A stretch of 42,754 nucleotides of DNA from Candidatus Methanoxibalbensis ujae (GCA_026134085.1 JAOQIN010000012.1:1-42754), one strand, 5' to 3'. Counted from the first letter of the stretch, positions 9,606 to 19,626 are shown. A program made the numbers and translations. The notes: generated by a model from the letters alone, not told the origin.

Positions 9606-10592
9606 ATGAGGGAACGAGCAGAGGAGGGTTGGACATATGCGAAAGCCGGTGTTGATATTGCGAAGGAGGCTGCGTTTATCCGTGCGCTCACATACGAAGG
9701 CAGGGGATTCGCATCGCTCGTTGAGATTCCGGGATGCGATCTGATGATGGCGATATCCACGGACGGTGTGGGCACGAAAATACTTGTAGCGGCTGCACTG
9801 CAGAAATGGGACACCATAGGGATAGACTGCGTTGCTATGAATGTGAATGATGTGCTGTGCGTTGGTGCGAATCCTGTGTGTTTTGTGGATTATATTGCAG
9901 CGGAGCATCTTGACGAGCGTGTTGCTGCCGAGATGGGCAGGGGATTGCGACGTGGAGTGGAGATGGCATCAGTGCAATGGGCGGGCGGAGAGACAGCTTC
10001 GCTTCCTGAGATAGTGCGTGGCTACGACCTTTCAGGAACATGCGTCGGAGTTGTCAAAAGAGAGCGCGTCATACATCCGAGAGCTGATGTGGGCGATCTG
10101 ATAATCGGTATCCCTTCGTGCGGAATTCACTGCAACGGCTTGACATTAGCCCGCACAGTCGTTCAGAAAGCCGGTTTCTCGCTCAATGACCCTTTTCCCA
10201 TGAACACCGAACGCACCATAGGCGAAGAGCTGCTCACTCCCACACGAATATACACGGAGATACTCTCATTTCTTGATGTATGCAGCGATGTGCATGGACT
10301 TGCACACATCACAGGCGGCGGATTCCTCAAGCTAAAACGGCTTTCTGACAGGGATGAAATAGGCTATGACATATATGATCCGCTGCCTCCTCAGCCTATA
10401 TTTGAGTTTCTGCAGGAGTGCGGGCGCATTGAAACAGCTGAAATGTTCAGAACATTCAATTGCGGAATGGGATTTGCAGTCGCTATACCACCATCAGAGG
10501 AGAAAACAGCGCTGAAAGTGTTGAAGGATGCCAAAGTCGTCGGAGAAGTCGTTCGCAGGCGAGGTATATGGGTGCGTGACACGCTTCTGTGA
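9606..10592 (+). CDS. purM: Phosphoribosylformylglycinamidine cyclo-ligase (AIR synthetase) PurM
   Basis: A 328-residue PurM. It closes FGAM to aminoimidazole ribonucleotide with ATP, the fifth step of purine synthesis, in the cytoplasm. Seen here: WTYAKAGVDIAKEAAF at the N-terminus, the nucleotide/metal loop STDGVGTKILVA, CVAMNVNDVLCVGANP, the IPSCGIHCNGLTLAR loop, and the glycine-rich HITGGGFLKLKR segment. All are standard for the PurM/ThiL/SelD fold. GGGAGGGA lies about 10 nt before the ATG at 9606. It is the only purine gene in the window and looks monocistronic. Confidence 0.93.
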   Translation: MRERAEEGWTYAKAGVDIAKEAAFIRALTYEGRGFASLVEIPGCDLMMAISTDGVGTKILVAAALQKWDTIGIDCVAMNVNDVLCVGANPVCFVDYIAAEHLDERVAAEMGRGLRRGVEMASVQWAGGETASLPEIVRGYDLSGTCVGVVKRERVIHPRADVGDLIIGIPSCGIHCNGLTLARTVVQKAGFSLNDPFPMNTERTIGEELLTPTRIYTEILSFLDVCSDVHGLAHITGGGFLKLKRLSDRDEIGYDIYDPLPPQPIFEFLQECGRIETAEMFRTFNCGMGFAVAIPPSEEKTALKVLKDAKVVGEVVRRRGIWVRDTLL

Positions 10593-10599
10593 ATGAGCC

Positions 10600-10925
10600 A
10601 TCAGTCCAGTGACGATGCGCCAGCCACAACTGGTGGCTCTTCATCTTGAGTATATTTTCAATTCTTCTCATTCTTCTCACTTCCTCAAGATGATTTTTCC
10701 CATGTCAGCCCCCTGTGACTTGAGGAATGATTATAGGGGGATGTTCAATCATGTTGAGCCATCATTCGCAGGAAGAAAGCAGGAAGAAAATCCACATTCA
10801 CACCAATCATTCTTTTGTCAATGATTGCGGTCTCTCATCAAAATCAAACAATAATCTGAGAACTGTGCTTCATCTCTCCCTCCTTTTGATGTGCTCATCT
10901 TATTCTTTTTCTTTTTCGAAAGCGG
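10600..10925. other. Intergenic region, nothing recognised
   Basis: No gene or RNA could be supported between purM and the IS630 relics. Short open frames lack ribosome binding sites and domains. Confidence 0.3.
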
Positions 10926-10929
10926 AGAA

Positions 10930-11260
10930 GACTTAAACCTATGTATGTGGCTTCATCCCCATTTCTCTCCTGACTGTCCCATTTCTCTCCCGACTTCACC
11001 TCAGGAGGTCCTCATCAAAGCATATTACTCTTCCATCCTTTGGAGGCTGTATCTATCTCTCCGCCTAAACTCGTAATCAGGATCGTTTGATTCTTTCAAT
11101 GTCTTGGTTCTCCTGTATTGGTGTGTTTTATTCTCCTCTCTCAGGATTTGCCCTATTCATTCTATGCCTATTCTATATTCCTCTCTCAATCACATAATCT
11201 CTCAACTTTGAAAGAGCCATTGAAAAGGCAAATCCCCGGCTCAAAGCGACATCAGCATTG
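10930..11260 (-). pseudogene. Fragment of an IS630-type transposase (copy 2)
   Basis: On the minus strand the pieces HQYRRTKTLKESNDPDYEFRRR and, after a frame change, VICFDED can be read in the order expected for the middle of an IS630 transposase (region before and at the first catalytic Asp). Part of the DNA, CTCATCAAAGCATATTACT (11012-11031), recurs at about 11948-11966 inside the next relic, showing that the two are related. Ends are undefined and the fragment is heavily decayed. Confidence 0.4.
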
Positions 11261-11434
11261 GACTTAAGTTTAAATCAATCTTCCGGAACTTTCATTGCTT
11301 GAGCATATGCAAATTTTTACTTCCACTATGTCCCTGCTGTATCCAATTTGAGTTTGTTCCCCTCTTCATTTGTAATTTCACAACATATATCATTTAACTA
11401 TGATTTTGAGGCAATAGTACTCCAACATCTATTT

Positions 11435-12494
11435 CGAGTTAAGCTTAAACTTCTTACTTGCCTTCTCCCTCGTAAATCTCCAGTTAATCTTTGCTCTCTG
11501 TTCATTCCTTGCATTTTGCCATGCACTCATTTTTCCATAGTATCAATATCAGGAATCCTCCTCTTAAGGCACTGACTTTCTATAACTCCTATTTCAATCT
11601 CAGCCATGTCCAGCTACCATGTTTTGGAGTGTAATGGAAAACAACATTCTTCATTTTCTCCGCCTTCTTTTTATCAGAGGTAATAAGAGATTTCTCAGAA
11701 TGAGTATTCAGGTTATCCATGACTATGTGTTATGAATTTTATTAACCTTGTAGATGTCCACGAGTCTCTCTATAATGAGGAGTCCTCCTTTTTCCTTCTC
11801 TCTCTCACAATTGTGTACCTAAGACCTGCCTTAGGTTCTACCATCACAAATATGTTTGCTGTTCCATTCCTTATTCTGAATCTATACGCTCAGGCATTCC
11901 CGATCTCATTGGTAATGGAGTTCGAGGCAAGAAGTTGCTTGCTCTTCTCATCAAAGCATATTACTGGCTCCTCAGGATTGTATGGTCTTTCATACAACTC
12001 AAGTATTCTGTTCATTTGCTTTATGAATTCATCGGTTAATTCTGAGATACGCCATTTTAACCAGGGCTTTAGATTATGTTTCTTCAGCAGGATCCTGATG
12101 GGTTCTGTATATTGTCAACATCTTTATTGCTTCTTTCCTCAGCAGTTCTAATGTCCATCTTTCCCTGCTTTCAGGAGCATCACTGCATGCAATTGCTATA
12201 ATTTGCGCTTCTTGGGAAGATGACAGCTTTTTGTCCTGGCCCTGGTTTATCGTAAATTGCATTCAAACTATCATTAACATACCTTGTTCTTATCCTTTCC
12301 ACGGTCCTTTTTGAGACATTAAGGAGTTCACTTATTAAGGAGTTTACTTATTTCTCTGTCAGTTTTACCTTTATCTGCTAAAAGCAGAATCCATGCACGC
12401 TGAAATTCTCTTGCAGATCTCTTTTTGATACGAATTGCTGCGGGTATCCTTTGTCTTCTGTGGTGAGTTTAACCTCATACTTTTTGTTGACCAT
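11435..12494 (-). pseudogene. Decayed IS630-family transposase (copy 3)
   Basis: Nearly full length but broken by many stops and frameshifts. In order on the minus strand: a MVNKKYEVKLT start, LLLADKGKTDREISKLLNVS with SKRTVERIRTRYV (helix-turn-helix), SSQEAQIIAIACSDAPE with RWTLELL, KPWLKWRISELTDEFI, ERPYNPEEPVICFDEKSKQL (first catalytic Asp), MDNLNTHS (second), FHYTPKHGSW, then INWRFTREKARKK at the end. These are textbook IS630 landmarks. The helix-turn-helix lies about 12250-12420 and the C-terminus near 11440. No terminal inverted repeats or TA duplication could be confirmed. Confidence 0.75.
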
Positions 12495-12872
12495 GAAGTA
12501 TATGGTAACTAGTCATATTTAATCATATTTATGTTGCATACCAGTTCAGTAGCGTAAGCTGTCGGCATTGGTTTTTGCATGTTCAATTCTCGGTCGTAAT
12601 TATTGTCGTCCTCATGTTCCTCTCCGCCCAAGGCAATCTGCCCGGCTAACGACAATGGCTCACCACATCAGCCTGAAGCACCTTTCCATCACAGCTACCC
12701 ACCCCTTCTCAGCGATGCAGCACTGCACTTGATTGAATTCTGCACTGAGCTCCCCGAACTTCCGGAGTGTATTTGCAGGGATGGAAATGGAGTCAGGGCG
12801 AGGCAGTTCTTTGTTGGTTCTTTATACTCTTGCTCTCTTTTATACTGTTGCATGTGTGAAATGCGGCGCACG

Positions 12873-14327
12873 ATGCTGAGTGCGGTGGATATGAGTGAGC
12901 GTGTGAGATCCGGTGAGAATTGTGAGGAGATTCTGCACGAGATATACGAGCGTATAAGAAGCAGTGAGCTGAACTGCTACATCACATTGAATGACAAGGC
13001 GCTTGATGAAGCCGTTCAAATTGACAGGAGAGAAGGGGGTAAAAGTGGATGTGGGAAACTGCTTGGCGTGCCTGTTGCGGTAAAAGATTGCATATCCACA
13101 CGCGGGATACGAACAACATGCGCGTCAAGGATTCTCAATGATTATGTTCCGCCATTTGATGCGACTGTGGTTGCTGCGCTTAGGGAGGAGGGTGCGATAA
13201 TCGTGGGAAAGACGAACATGGATGAGTTCTGCATGGGTTCAACAACCGAAACCAGTTACTTCGGTCCGACGCTCAACCCGCATGACACGAGCAGAGTTCC
13301 GGGAGGCTCATCAGGTGGGAGCGCAGCGGCTATAGCTGCGGGAGAAACGATAATTGCACTCGGCTCTGACACTGGAGGCTCTATTCGCTGTCCTGCTGCA
13401 TTCTGCGGTGTGGTCGGGCTGAAGCCAACTTACGGTCTTGTGAGCAGATACGGGCTCATCGCGTATGCGAACTCACTTGAGCAGATAGGACCGATGGCAT
13501 CATCCGTCAGAGATGTTGCACTGCTGCTTGATGTGATCTCACTGAAGGATCGCAGGGACAGCACGCAGGTGAAGCTTCCGCCGAGCGATGCGCGGACAAA
13601 TTTCAACGCAGATTCCGTTCTGGGTATGAGCGGGGATGATGCGATCTCCTCATTGAAAGGATTGCGAATAGGAGTTCCGGCAGAGTTTGTTCATGGAATT
13701 TCAAAAGATGTTGAGCGTGCTTTTTGGAGTGCGATTCACGCACTTGAGGATGAAGGAGCTTCTTATGAAGAGATGCACATGGACACCATGAAATATGCGC
13801 TCGCCGCTTACTACATCATCGCAATGTCTGAGGCATCATCAAACCTCGCCCGCTACGACGGACTTCGCTATGGATTGCGCCTCAACAGAGATGATGACTG
13901 GCACACAACTTTCTCCCGCATAAGAGGCGAAGGATTCGGTGAAGAAGTGAAACGTCGCATAATCCTCGGCACCTTCGCACTCTCCGCGGGATATTACGGG
14001 CGATACTACCTCAAAGCGCTCAAGGTGCGCACACTCGTTAAGCGTGAGTTTGAATCTGCTTTCAGGAAATACGATGTGCTTGCAACGCCTACAATGCCTA
14101 TGACCCCTTTCAGACTTGGGGAAAGAATAAAAGATCCGCTTTCGCTTTATCTCGTGGATGTCAACACAGTTCCAATAAATCTCGCAGGCGTCCCCGCAAT
14201 TTCTATACCTTGCGCACTCTCACCACTGCCCGTGGGAATGCAACTGATCGCTTCGCATTTTGAGGAGGAAAAACTGCTGAAAGTCGCTCTCGCCTGCGAA
14301 AATTTGATGAATGCTCACTTTTTATGA
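12873..14327 (+). CDS. gatA: Asp-tRNA(Asn)/Glu-tRNA(Gln) amidotransferase subunit A
   Basis: The glutaminase subunit of GatCAB. It frees ammonia from glutamine to amidate mischarged Asp-tRNA(Asn); in archaea Gln-tRNA is normally made by GatDE, whose GatE subunit is also in this window. From the ATG at 12873 it has 484 residues. The amidase-signature triad is complete: Lys71 (VPVAVKDCISTRG), cis-Ser146 (RVPGGSSGGSAAA) and nucleophile Ser170 (GSDTGGSIRCPAAFCG). The reading frame is open upstream to 12603, but that part is not GatA-like. ATGs at 12852, 12861 and 12891 are alternatives. TATA-like TTTATACT boxes at about 12820 and 12839 and the lack of a Shine-Dalgarno suggest leaderless or near-leaderless mRNA. 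gatB and gatC are not in the window. Confidence 0.9.
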   Translation: MLSAVDMSERVRSGENCEEILHEIYERIRSSELNCYITLNDKALDEAVQIDRREGGKSGCGKLLGVPVAVKDCISTRGIRTTCASRILNDYVPPFDATVVAALREEGAIIVGKTNMDEFCMGSTTETSYFGPTLNPHDTSRVPGGSSGGSAAAIAAGETIIALGSDTGGSIRCPAAFCGVVGLKPTYGLVSRYGLIAYANSLEQIGPMASSVRDVALLLDVISLKDRRDSTQVKLPPSDARTNFNADSVLGMSGDDAISSLKGLRIGVPAEFVHGISKDVERAFWSAIHALEDEGASYEEMHMDTMKYALAAYYIIAMSEASSNLARYDGLRYGLRLNRDDDWHTTFSRIRGEGFGEEVKRRIILGTFALSAGYYGRYYLKALKVRTLVKREFESAFRKYDVLATPTMPMTPFRLGERIKDPLSLYLVDVNTVPINLAGVPAISIPCALSPLPVGMQLIASHFEEEKLLKVALACENLMNAHFL

Positions 14328-14468
14328 AAAGACCACACTTTTCACACACATCATCTGCTGTGCGACAATTGATGTCAAATTTCTCACCTTGATATTCACG
14401 CTGCTTACTCGGTTCTGCACAGTCCTGACCGCAGGAGCACAGTGATAAAAAGTGTTAATTATATTATT

Positions 14469-14645
14469 TTATTTAATTTTATTATTATATAGTATTTTTC
14501 CCTCTGTTTTTCTTTCTTCAGGCACTCCAAATTCTTCCTCAAATTTTCTTATTTTCGTCAAATTATGATAGAGTAATGAGCTGACGCCATGATTATATGC
14601 TTTTTCAATGATATATTTCCAGTATTTATCGTTTGTCTCAACCAT
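14469..14645 (-). CDS. Small hypothetical protein, possibly a fragment
   Basis: An open frame of 58 residues starting METN-like (MVETNDKYWKYIIEKAYNHG) and ending in an AT-rich tail. The WKYIIEKAYNHGVSSLLYHNL segment resembles the N-terminal helix region of some uncharacterised nucleotidyltransferase-like proteins, so it may be a truncated piece of one. No clear ribosome binding site. The last ten codons are low-complexity AT and may be read-through into spacer. Confidence 0.35.
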   Translation of the reverse strand: MVETNDKYWKYIIEKAYNHGVSSLLYHNLTKIRKFEEEFGVPEERKTEGKILYNNKIK

Positions 14646-14716
14646 ATATTAAGGTCAAACAATCTGCTGACAATGAACAGATGGCAATGAATAGATGTCA
14701 ATGAGATGGAGAGGCG

Positions 14717-15724
14717 ATGACATCGTATATGATTGAAACTTTCAATTTGACAAAAAAGTTTGTTCATGTGAGGGGATTCACGGAGTTATTGTTGCATCCG
14801 TTCAGGAAAAGGGAGGTCATAGCGTTCAAAGATGTGAGTATAAAGGTTAAAGAGGGAGAAATATTTGGCATTCTTGGACCAAATGGAGCGGGAAAAACAA
14901 CCTTAGGTGTTATGCACTTTAATCCTGCCAACAAGCGGAAAAGCATTTGTAGATGGCCATGATATCGTTAAAGAGGAGAAAGAAGTGAAGACATCCATCG
15001 GTCTTGTTACGGGTGAAGAGCGGAGTTTCTACTGGAGATTGACAGGCAGGCAGAACCTGAAATTCTTCGCCCATCTTTACAATCTGTCTCCTTCTGAAGC
15101 GCAGAGGAGAATAGACGAAGTGCTGGAATTCGCTGGATTGAAAGAGAAAGCAGATGACAGGTTTTACAGCTATTCCGCAGGCATGAAACAGCGATTGGCA
15201 ATCGCGAGAGCTCTGTTAAATGATCCAAAAATACTGTTCATGGATGAGCCTACAAAGAGCTTGGATCCCATCGCCGCTCAAAATCTGAGAGATTTTATCG
15301 AGAAAATTGTCAGAGAGCAGGGAAAAACTGTTTTCCTGTCCACTCACAACCTGACTGAGGCAGAGCAGTTATGCGACAGGATCGCCTTCATCAATAAGCA
15401 GATAAAAGCGTATGGAACAGTAAATGAGCTCAGGAAGATGATGGCGGGAAGAGGAGAAATATATGTCATAGAAGTGAAAAATATCAACAGAAGAACTCTC
15501 ATACACTGAGAAATTTTGACAATATTGTCAATTTTTCGTGTCATTTTCAATCCGATTCTGCGTTAATAGAGATACATCTCATCAGCAGGGAAATTTTACC
15601 GTATATAATAGAGGAAATTGTGAAGGCGGGCGGTAAGATATATGCATGTAGTAGAAAGGAGATAGTTATTGATGATATATTCAAAGTAATTGAGGATGAT
15701 GGAAGAAAAAGAAACGGAACATGA
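14717..15724 (+). pseudogene. ABC transporter ATP-binding subunit, interrupted by two frameshifts
   Basis: A DrrA/Ccm-type ATPase of about 335 residues that should energise the ABC-2 permease downstream. Frame 1 (14717-about 14905) has ETFNLTKKF and Walker [11 protein letters not shown]. The protein then continues in another frame with [20 protein letters not shown], the signature YSAGMKQRLAIARALL, Walker B ILFMDEPTKSLDP and the STHN switch, to about 15500. The tail (SALIEIHLISREILPYIIEE to a stop at 15724) is in the first frame again. At the first break about five nucleotides seem to be missing between TTL and the next helix. Either both breaks are real, making it a pseudogene, or sequence errors. 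All catalytic motifs survive. Confidence 0.8.
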
Positions 15725-15795
15725 TGGAAGAAATTGAACAAAAAGCAAAAGGGAGGAGGGATGGAATTTAAAAACCGTGAATGTGTGAGGAGGCT

Positions 15796-16620
15796 ATGAA
15801 TAAAAATTCTGATGCGATTGTTAAAGCACTTGCATTCGTTAAAAGGGATTTCATGATGGCAATAAGCTATAAATTCTCTTTTTTTCTGCAATTATTTGGC
15901 ATTTTTCTCTCCGTCCTGACTTTTTATTTTATAGCGAAGATGTTTGGCAGTGCTTCCATACCCTATCTTGAACCTTATGGAGGTGATTATTTCTCCTTTG
16001 TGCTTATAGGTATTGCATTCTCGGGTTATCTGACGACGGGATTGGGAAGTTTCTCGGGAAGCATAAGGAGTGAGCAGGTGATGGGAACTCTGGAGGCGGT
16101 GCTCTTGACGCCGACAAGCACTCATTTCATCATCATCTCATCATCTCTCTGGAGTTTCATATTTACTTCCATAAGGGTGATGGCATATCTGCTCATAGGC
16201 GTGTTCCTGTTTGATGTGAACATGAGCAGCGCGAATATTTTCGGCGCATTGCTTGTCCTCGCCCTGACGATCATATGCTTCAGCTGTATCGGAATAATCT
16301 CAGCGAGCTTTATCATGATTTTCAAACAGGGCGACCCAATAAATTGGGCATTCAGCACATTGTCCGGACTTCTTGGAGGCGTGTTCTACCCCATAACAGT
16401 TCTTCCTGAATGGCTGCAAAATTTTTCCCATCTGTTGCCCATCACTTATTCATTAAGGGCGATGAGACTTGCTCTATTGCAGGGCCACTCCCTGAGAGCA
16501 TTGGCTCCTGATATATTCGCTTTAATTTTGTTTTCCATCATTTTGATTCCTATCAGTGCCACAATATTCAAATATGCAGTCAAAATTGCCAAAAAAGAAG
16601 GAAGTCTCGCTCTGTATTAA
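15796..16620 (+). CDS. ABC-2 type transporter permease
   Basis: About 274 residues with six predicted membrane helices: FSFFLQLFGIFLSVLTFYFIA, the FVLIGIAFSGYL helix, SSLWSFIFTSIRVMAYLLIG, the GALLVLALTIICFSCIGII helix, a WAFSTLSGLLGGVFYPITVLP segment with LPITYSLRAMRLAL after it, and a last helix ILFSIILIPISATIF. The GVFYPxxxLPxWLQ..LPxTYxLxxxR block is typical of ABC-2 permeases in drug or polysaccharide export. Substrate unknown. It pairs with the broken ATPase just upstream (71-nt gap). A TATA-like GGAATTTAAAAACC at about 15762 suggests its own promoter and a leaderless start at ATG 15796; ATG 15781 is the alternative. Confidence 0.8.
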   Translation: MNKNSDAIVKALAFVKRDFMMAISYKFSFFLQLFGIFLSVLTFYFIAKMFGSASIPYLEPYGGDYFSFVLIGIAFSGYLTTGLGSFSGSIRSEQVMGTLEAVLLTPTSTHFIIISSSLWSFIFTSIRVMAYLLIGVFLFDVNMSSANIFGALLVLALTIICFSCIGIISASFIMIFKQGDPINWAFSTLSGLLGGVFYPITVLPEWLQNFSHLLPITYSLRAMRLALLQGHSLRALAPDIFALILFSIILIPISATIFKYAVKIAKKEGSLALY

Positions 16621-16623
16621 AAT

Positions 16624-16800
16624 TTTTAATGCATTATCATCTGTTCACAGCACTTTCAGCACATCCACGAGACTTCCTCCCGGCGATCGCCTTCGCGGTT
16701 CCGTTTATCTGAAATGCCTGAAAAATAAAAATGATGATGATGAAATAAAAATGAAAATAAAAATAAAAAATCAATCAACAAAAAAGAAAAAAAGAAAAAC
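16624..16800. other. AT-rich intergenic stretch between convergent genes
   Basis: An A-rich low-complexity tract (about 16725-16800) of repeated AAATAAAAATGA-like units. The two flanking genes converge here, so termination signals are expected, but none is distinct. Confidence 0.35.
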
Positions 16801-18555
16801 TCACAATTTTCTGCGGCTTATCAGAGCGATCAGAGTGAGTGCGGCGAGAATCGCTGACATCATGACAATTCCGACCGGCGAAAGCACAGGCACCCTCTCA
16901 CGAATTTCATGAATGTTCACTTTGAACACACGTGTTTCTGGGAGGTAGAGGAACGCAGATTTCAAATCATCCTTTGCATATTTGAACGCTTTCTTCTCCT
17001 CAGATGTCGCCGTTCCAGTTTTGCATTTCTTTCTCAGATCAAAGAATCGCTCTGGGAATATGTCTTCCCTCGCTTCAACACGAACTTCATGCCCGCTTGA
17101 CCTTTGAATGAATGTGTATGCGTAGTTCTCAACACTCAAATTCACTATGTCCGTTCCCGCAGGAGGCTCAATTCTCAAATTCTCGCCGCCAAAAATGTAT
17201 TCAAATGTCTGTCTATGCCCCTTTGAGGGGTGAGCGCAGATGACTTCAATGTCTCCTCTCACTGGCCTCTCAAATATTTCAAATATTGAAAATGCGAGCT
17301 GCGTGGCTCTGAACGCCGACGCAACGCAAGGACAGATTTCGCCATCGCCGACCTCCTCAATTGTGATGTTCAAAAGCGTTTCTCCGTCGCAGTCGTAAAT
17401 CTGCAGGACAAATGTTGAAATCTCCCTGTTCGCTGAAATCTCCACCCATTTCACAATATTTTCGTGAGGGCAGAGCGCCCTGCTACCGTTGTATTTGTAT
17501 GTCAGGTTTTCAAGAAGCATCGGAATGTATTTTTTCGTGAAGAAGCCAACGCTCACCATGTTCGCAACGACGACAGGCGTTGAGTTCACGCTCACATTCT
17601 CCACAACCGCTCGCAGTCCAAGCTCTGGATGCATCGTTTTGTTGTCCACGACGGGCAGATGAATGAAACCGAAGCGCACATCCTCAATTGGAATGCCCTT
17701 CCGATGCCTCAGAATGAGTTTTATCTGCTCCGCAAGCGACTCGTGGTCTGCAATCCATTTTTCAAAGTAAGAGGCGTTGAATGTGCCGTGAGATGCGAAG
17801 ACAACTGTCTCGTTCTCCGCCTCAGAAATGAGCTCTGCTGCGTTCTCCGCAAGCGTCTGTGCGAGCAATGAGCTGTTGTCCAACGCATCCGTAAGAACGA
17901 TTTCTGCTGTTGTGTTCACTGGAACCAGTTCATCTTCCTCCGTATGCTTCACTGTGAGCGCAGGCGTCAGATATTCACGGCGAATTATGCATTTTCCTTC
18001 CACTGCGAGGACAGAACGGCGGACAGGCTCGCCTTCAACGAAAGTAAGCACTTCTGACTCTGGAGGCGTTTCTCGAAGGCGTAGAACATATTTTATCTCC
18101 TCAATATGACCGCTGTGCGACGAGATGAACAGAGGAACCGCTACAATTTTCGTGACATTATGCTCGTTCAGCCTGTCAACCGCTATGTTTATCGTCTCAT
18201 CAGGCACAAATTCAAGAAATCCAAGCTCAACAGGATATGGAAGCTCTGAAGCAACTCTGCGAAAAACCTCACGAACAGGCTCGCGCCATGTCTCACTGGG
18301 ACTGCCGTGTGCGATTATGAGGATGCCCACTCCATTTTTCTCACTTATATCTCCTTCACTTCCAGCTGCATCTGCGATTTCGCCACTTGGCGTCTTTGAT
18401 GTTTGCACAGTTTCTGTCTGTGCCTCTGCTTTCTGCATTGCGCCCGGTGCGTGTGACGCTGCTGAAAGTAAAAACTGAGCTGAAAACGAAAAAGGCACTG
18501 ATAAAAGCATTATTAAAACAACAGTTGCCACATTCAGCATCACGCCTCGCATCAT
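16801..18555 (-). CDS. Secreted CbiX-like chelatase with FmdE-like segment and VPxxxP C-terminal anchor
   Basis: About 584 residues. An N-terminal signal sequence (LNVATVVLIMLLSVPFSFS) leads into a Ser/Thr/Ala linker. Next comes a CbiX-type half (ILIIAHGSPSETWREPV... VPLFISSHSGHIEEI) and a second half (VVFASHGTFNASYFEKWI ... FGFIHLP), i.e. tandem sirohydrochlorin-chelatase-like domains with His in HG motifs. A middle segment (GEICPCVASAFRATQLAF ... HPSKGHRQTFEYI) resembles the FmdE fold. The C-terminus is VPVLSP, one hydrophobic helix, and SRRKL: a VPxxxP-type archaeosortase sorting tail. So the chelatase-like part should lie outside the membrane. Substrate unknown; extracellular tetrapyrrole or metal handling is inference. 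ATG 18555 or 18552 is the start. Confidence 0.75.
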   Translation of the reverse strand: MMRGVMLNVATVVLIMLLSVPFSFSAQFLLSAASHAPGAMQKAEAQTETVQTSKTPSGEIADAAGSEGDISEKNGVGILIIAHGSPSETWREPVREVFRRVASELPYPVELGFLEFVPDETINIAVDRLNEHNVTKIVAVPLFISSHSGHIEEIKYVLRLRETPPESEVLTFVEGEPVRRSVLAVEGKCIIRREYLTPALTVKHTEEDELVPVNTTAEIVLTDALDNSSLLAQTLAENAAELISEAENETVVFASHGTFNASYFEKWIADHESLAEQIKLILRHRKGIPIEDVRFGFIHLPVVDNKTMHPELGLRAVVENVSVNSTPVVVANMVSVGFFTKKYIPMLLENLTYKYNGSRALCPHENIVKWVEISANREISTFVLQIYDCDGETLLNITIEEVGDGEICPCVASAFRATQLAFSIFEIFERPVRGDIEVICAHPSKGHRQTFEYIFGGENLRIEPPAGTDIVNLSVENYAYTFIQRSSGHEVRVEAREDIFPERFFDLRKKCKTGTATSEEKKAFKYAKDDLKSAFLYLPETRVFKVNIHEIRERVPVLSPVGIVMMSAILAALTLIALISRRKL

Positions 18556-18727
18556 ATTCAAAATAATCAAAATTAGAAACTCAAAAATTTTACTCTAAAA
18601 TTTTTAGGAATTTAAGAATTATCCCGAAATTTTTAGATTTTAGCCAGATGCTGAAGATATTGACAGCGCATGTTACAGCGCATGTTCCTCCTATGCGTCG
18701 CATCCATCCGCTGCAAACGCACATGCA

Positions 18728-18904
18728 TCAAGAAGCGATGAATATCTTGGCATCCTCACAGAACCATCGCCCCAATTCACGCTTTATCTCCTCAAAATTC
18801 CTCTCTATATCCTCCACTGTCATCCTGTTACATTCTTCCGCGGATAATTTTCTCAACAGCCTTTCCAAATCTCTCAAAATCCTGCTCATTTCATCCGTTC
18901 TCAC
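18728..18904 (-). CDS. Small hypothetical protein (58 aa)
   Basis: Starts at GTG 18904 with AGGTGA 7 nt upstream (an in-frame ATG is at 18889). The product is highly charged and probably all-helical (MSRILRDLERLLRKLSAEE..., then TVEDIERNFEEIKRELG), ending WFCEDAKIFIAS. No family recognised. The good ribosome binding site and heptad-like Leu/Ile spacing make it likely real. It lies upstream of the chelatase-like gene on the same strand with a gap of about 170 nt. Confidence 0.5.
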   Translation of the reverse strand: MRTDEMSRILRDLERLLRKLSAEECNRMTVEDIERNFEEIKRELGRWFCEDAKIFIAS

Positions 18905-19620
18905 TTCTTATCACCTTTCCGCTGCTTCACATGCTCAGATGCCATACAGTGCTGCAAAAAATGGGCGGAGATATCCATTGCATGCATTTTTTTCCCCTCT
19001 ATTATAATGAATTAATTAGATTTGTAAATAATTTTTCCTAAAAAATGTAGATTGAAAATGTAAAATCAAATTTGCATAACAGACATGATCTCAAGTGGAG
19101 CGGATTTATAAAAGAATTTTTGAGATCATCTTACATTAACCTCAGCCTTCTGGGCAGACCGGATGATGTCGGAGCCTCCATGATTGTGGCAGAGGAATCG
19201 CACTCTCGCATGCATTATACACTCTCATTGCATATATTGACACTCTCCAAGATGTTTTAAGATTCACACAAAGCTTCACCCTTGGCTGCCCAAAAGGCTC
19301 TTTTCTTTAAATCTCCGTGCATGTCATTTCAAAACCATTGCATCTCTGCAATTTTTTCATTATGATAAAAAGAAATCATGGATTTCTGCAAAGGGATGAT
19401 GTCGGATTGCTTTGATGATGTTGGATTGCCTGATGAAATTGAAGAAAGAAGTAAGATAGGGCAAGATAAGGCAAGCGGAGGGAGGAGGAAGGAGGATATA
19501 GAAAGAGAAAAACGAAGAGATAAGCACACTTTTAAAGGTTTTTCAATGGCACGCAGATGAACTATTATGTTGTATGCATGTGGCTTTTCTCGCATTTCGT
19601 GACGATGGAACGCACATCAG
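18905..19620. other. Intergenic region, no gene supported
   Basis: About 700 nt left of the dead cas1 with short open frames but no domain or ribosome binding site worth calling. If cas4, cas6 or the first part of cas1 once lay here, no trace could be recognised. Confidence 0.3.
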
Positions 19621-19626
19621 ACATCG

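Noticed and set aside
12603-12872. N-terminal extension of GatA in the same frame
   Set aside because: Composition unlike any GatA, no start signal, and the known N-terminal helix begins at about 12873.
18648-19007. A 119-codon plus-strand frame
   Set aside because: It is the complement of the small minus-strand gene at 18728-18904, which has a ribosome binding site.
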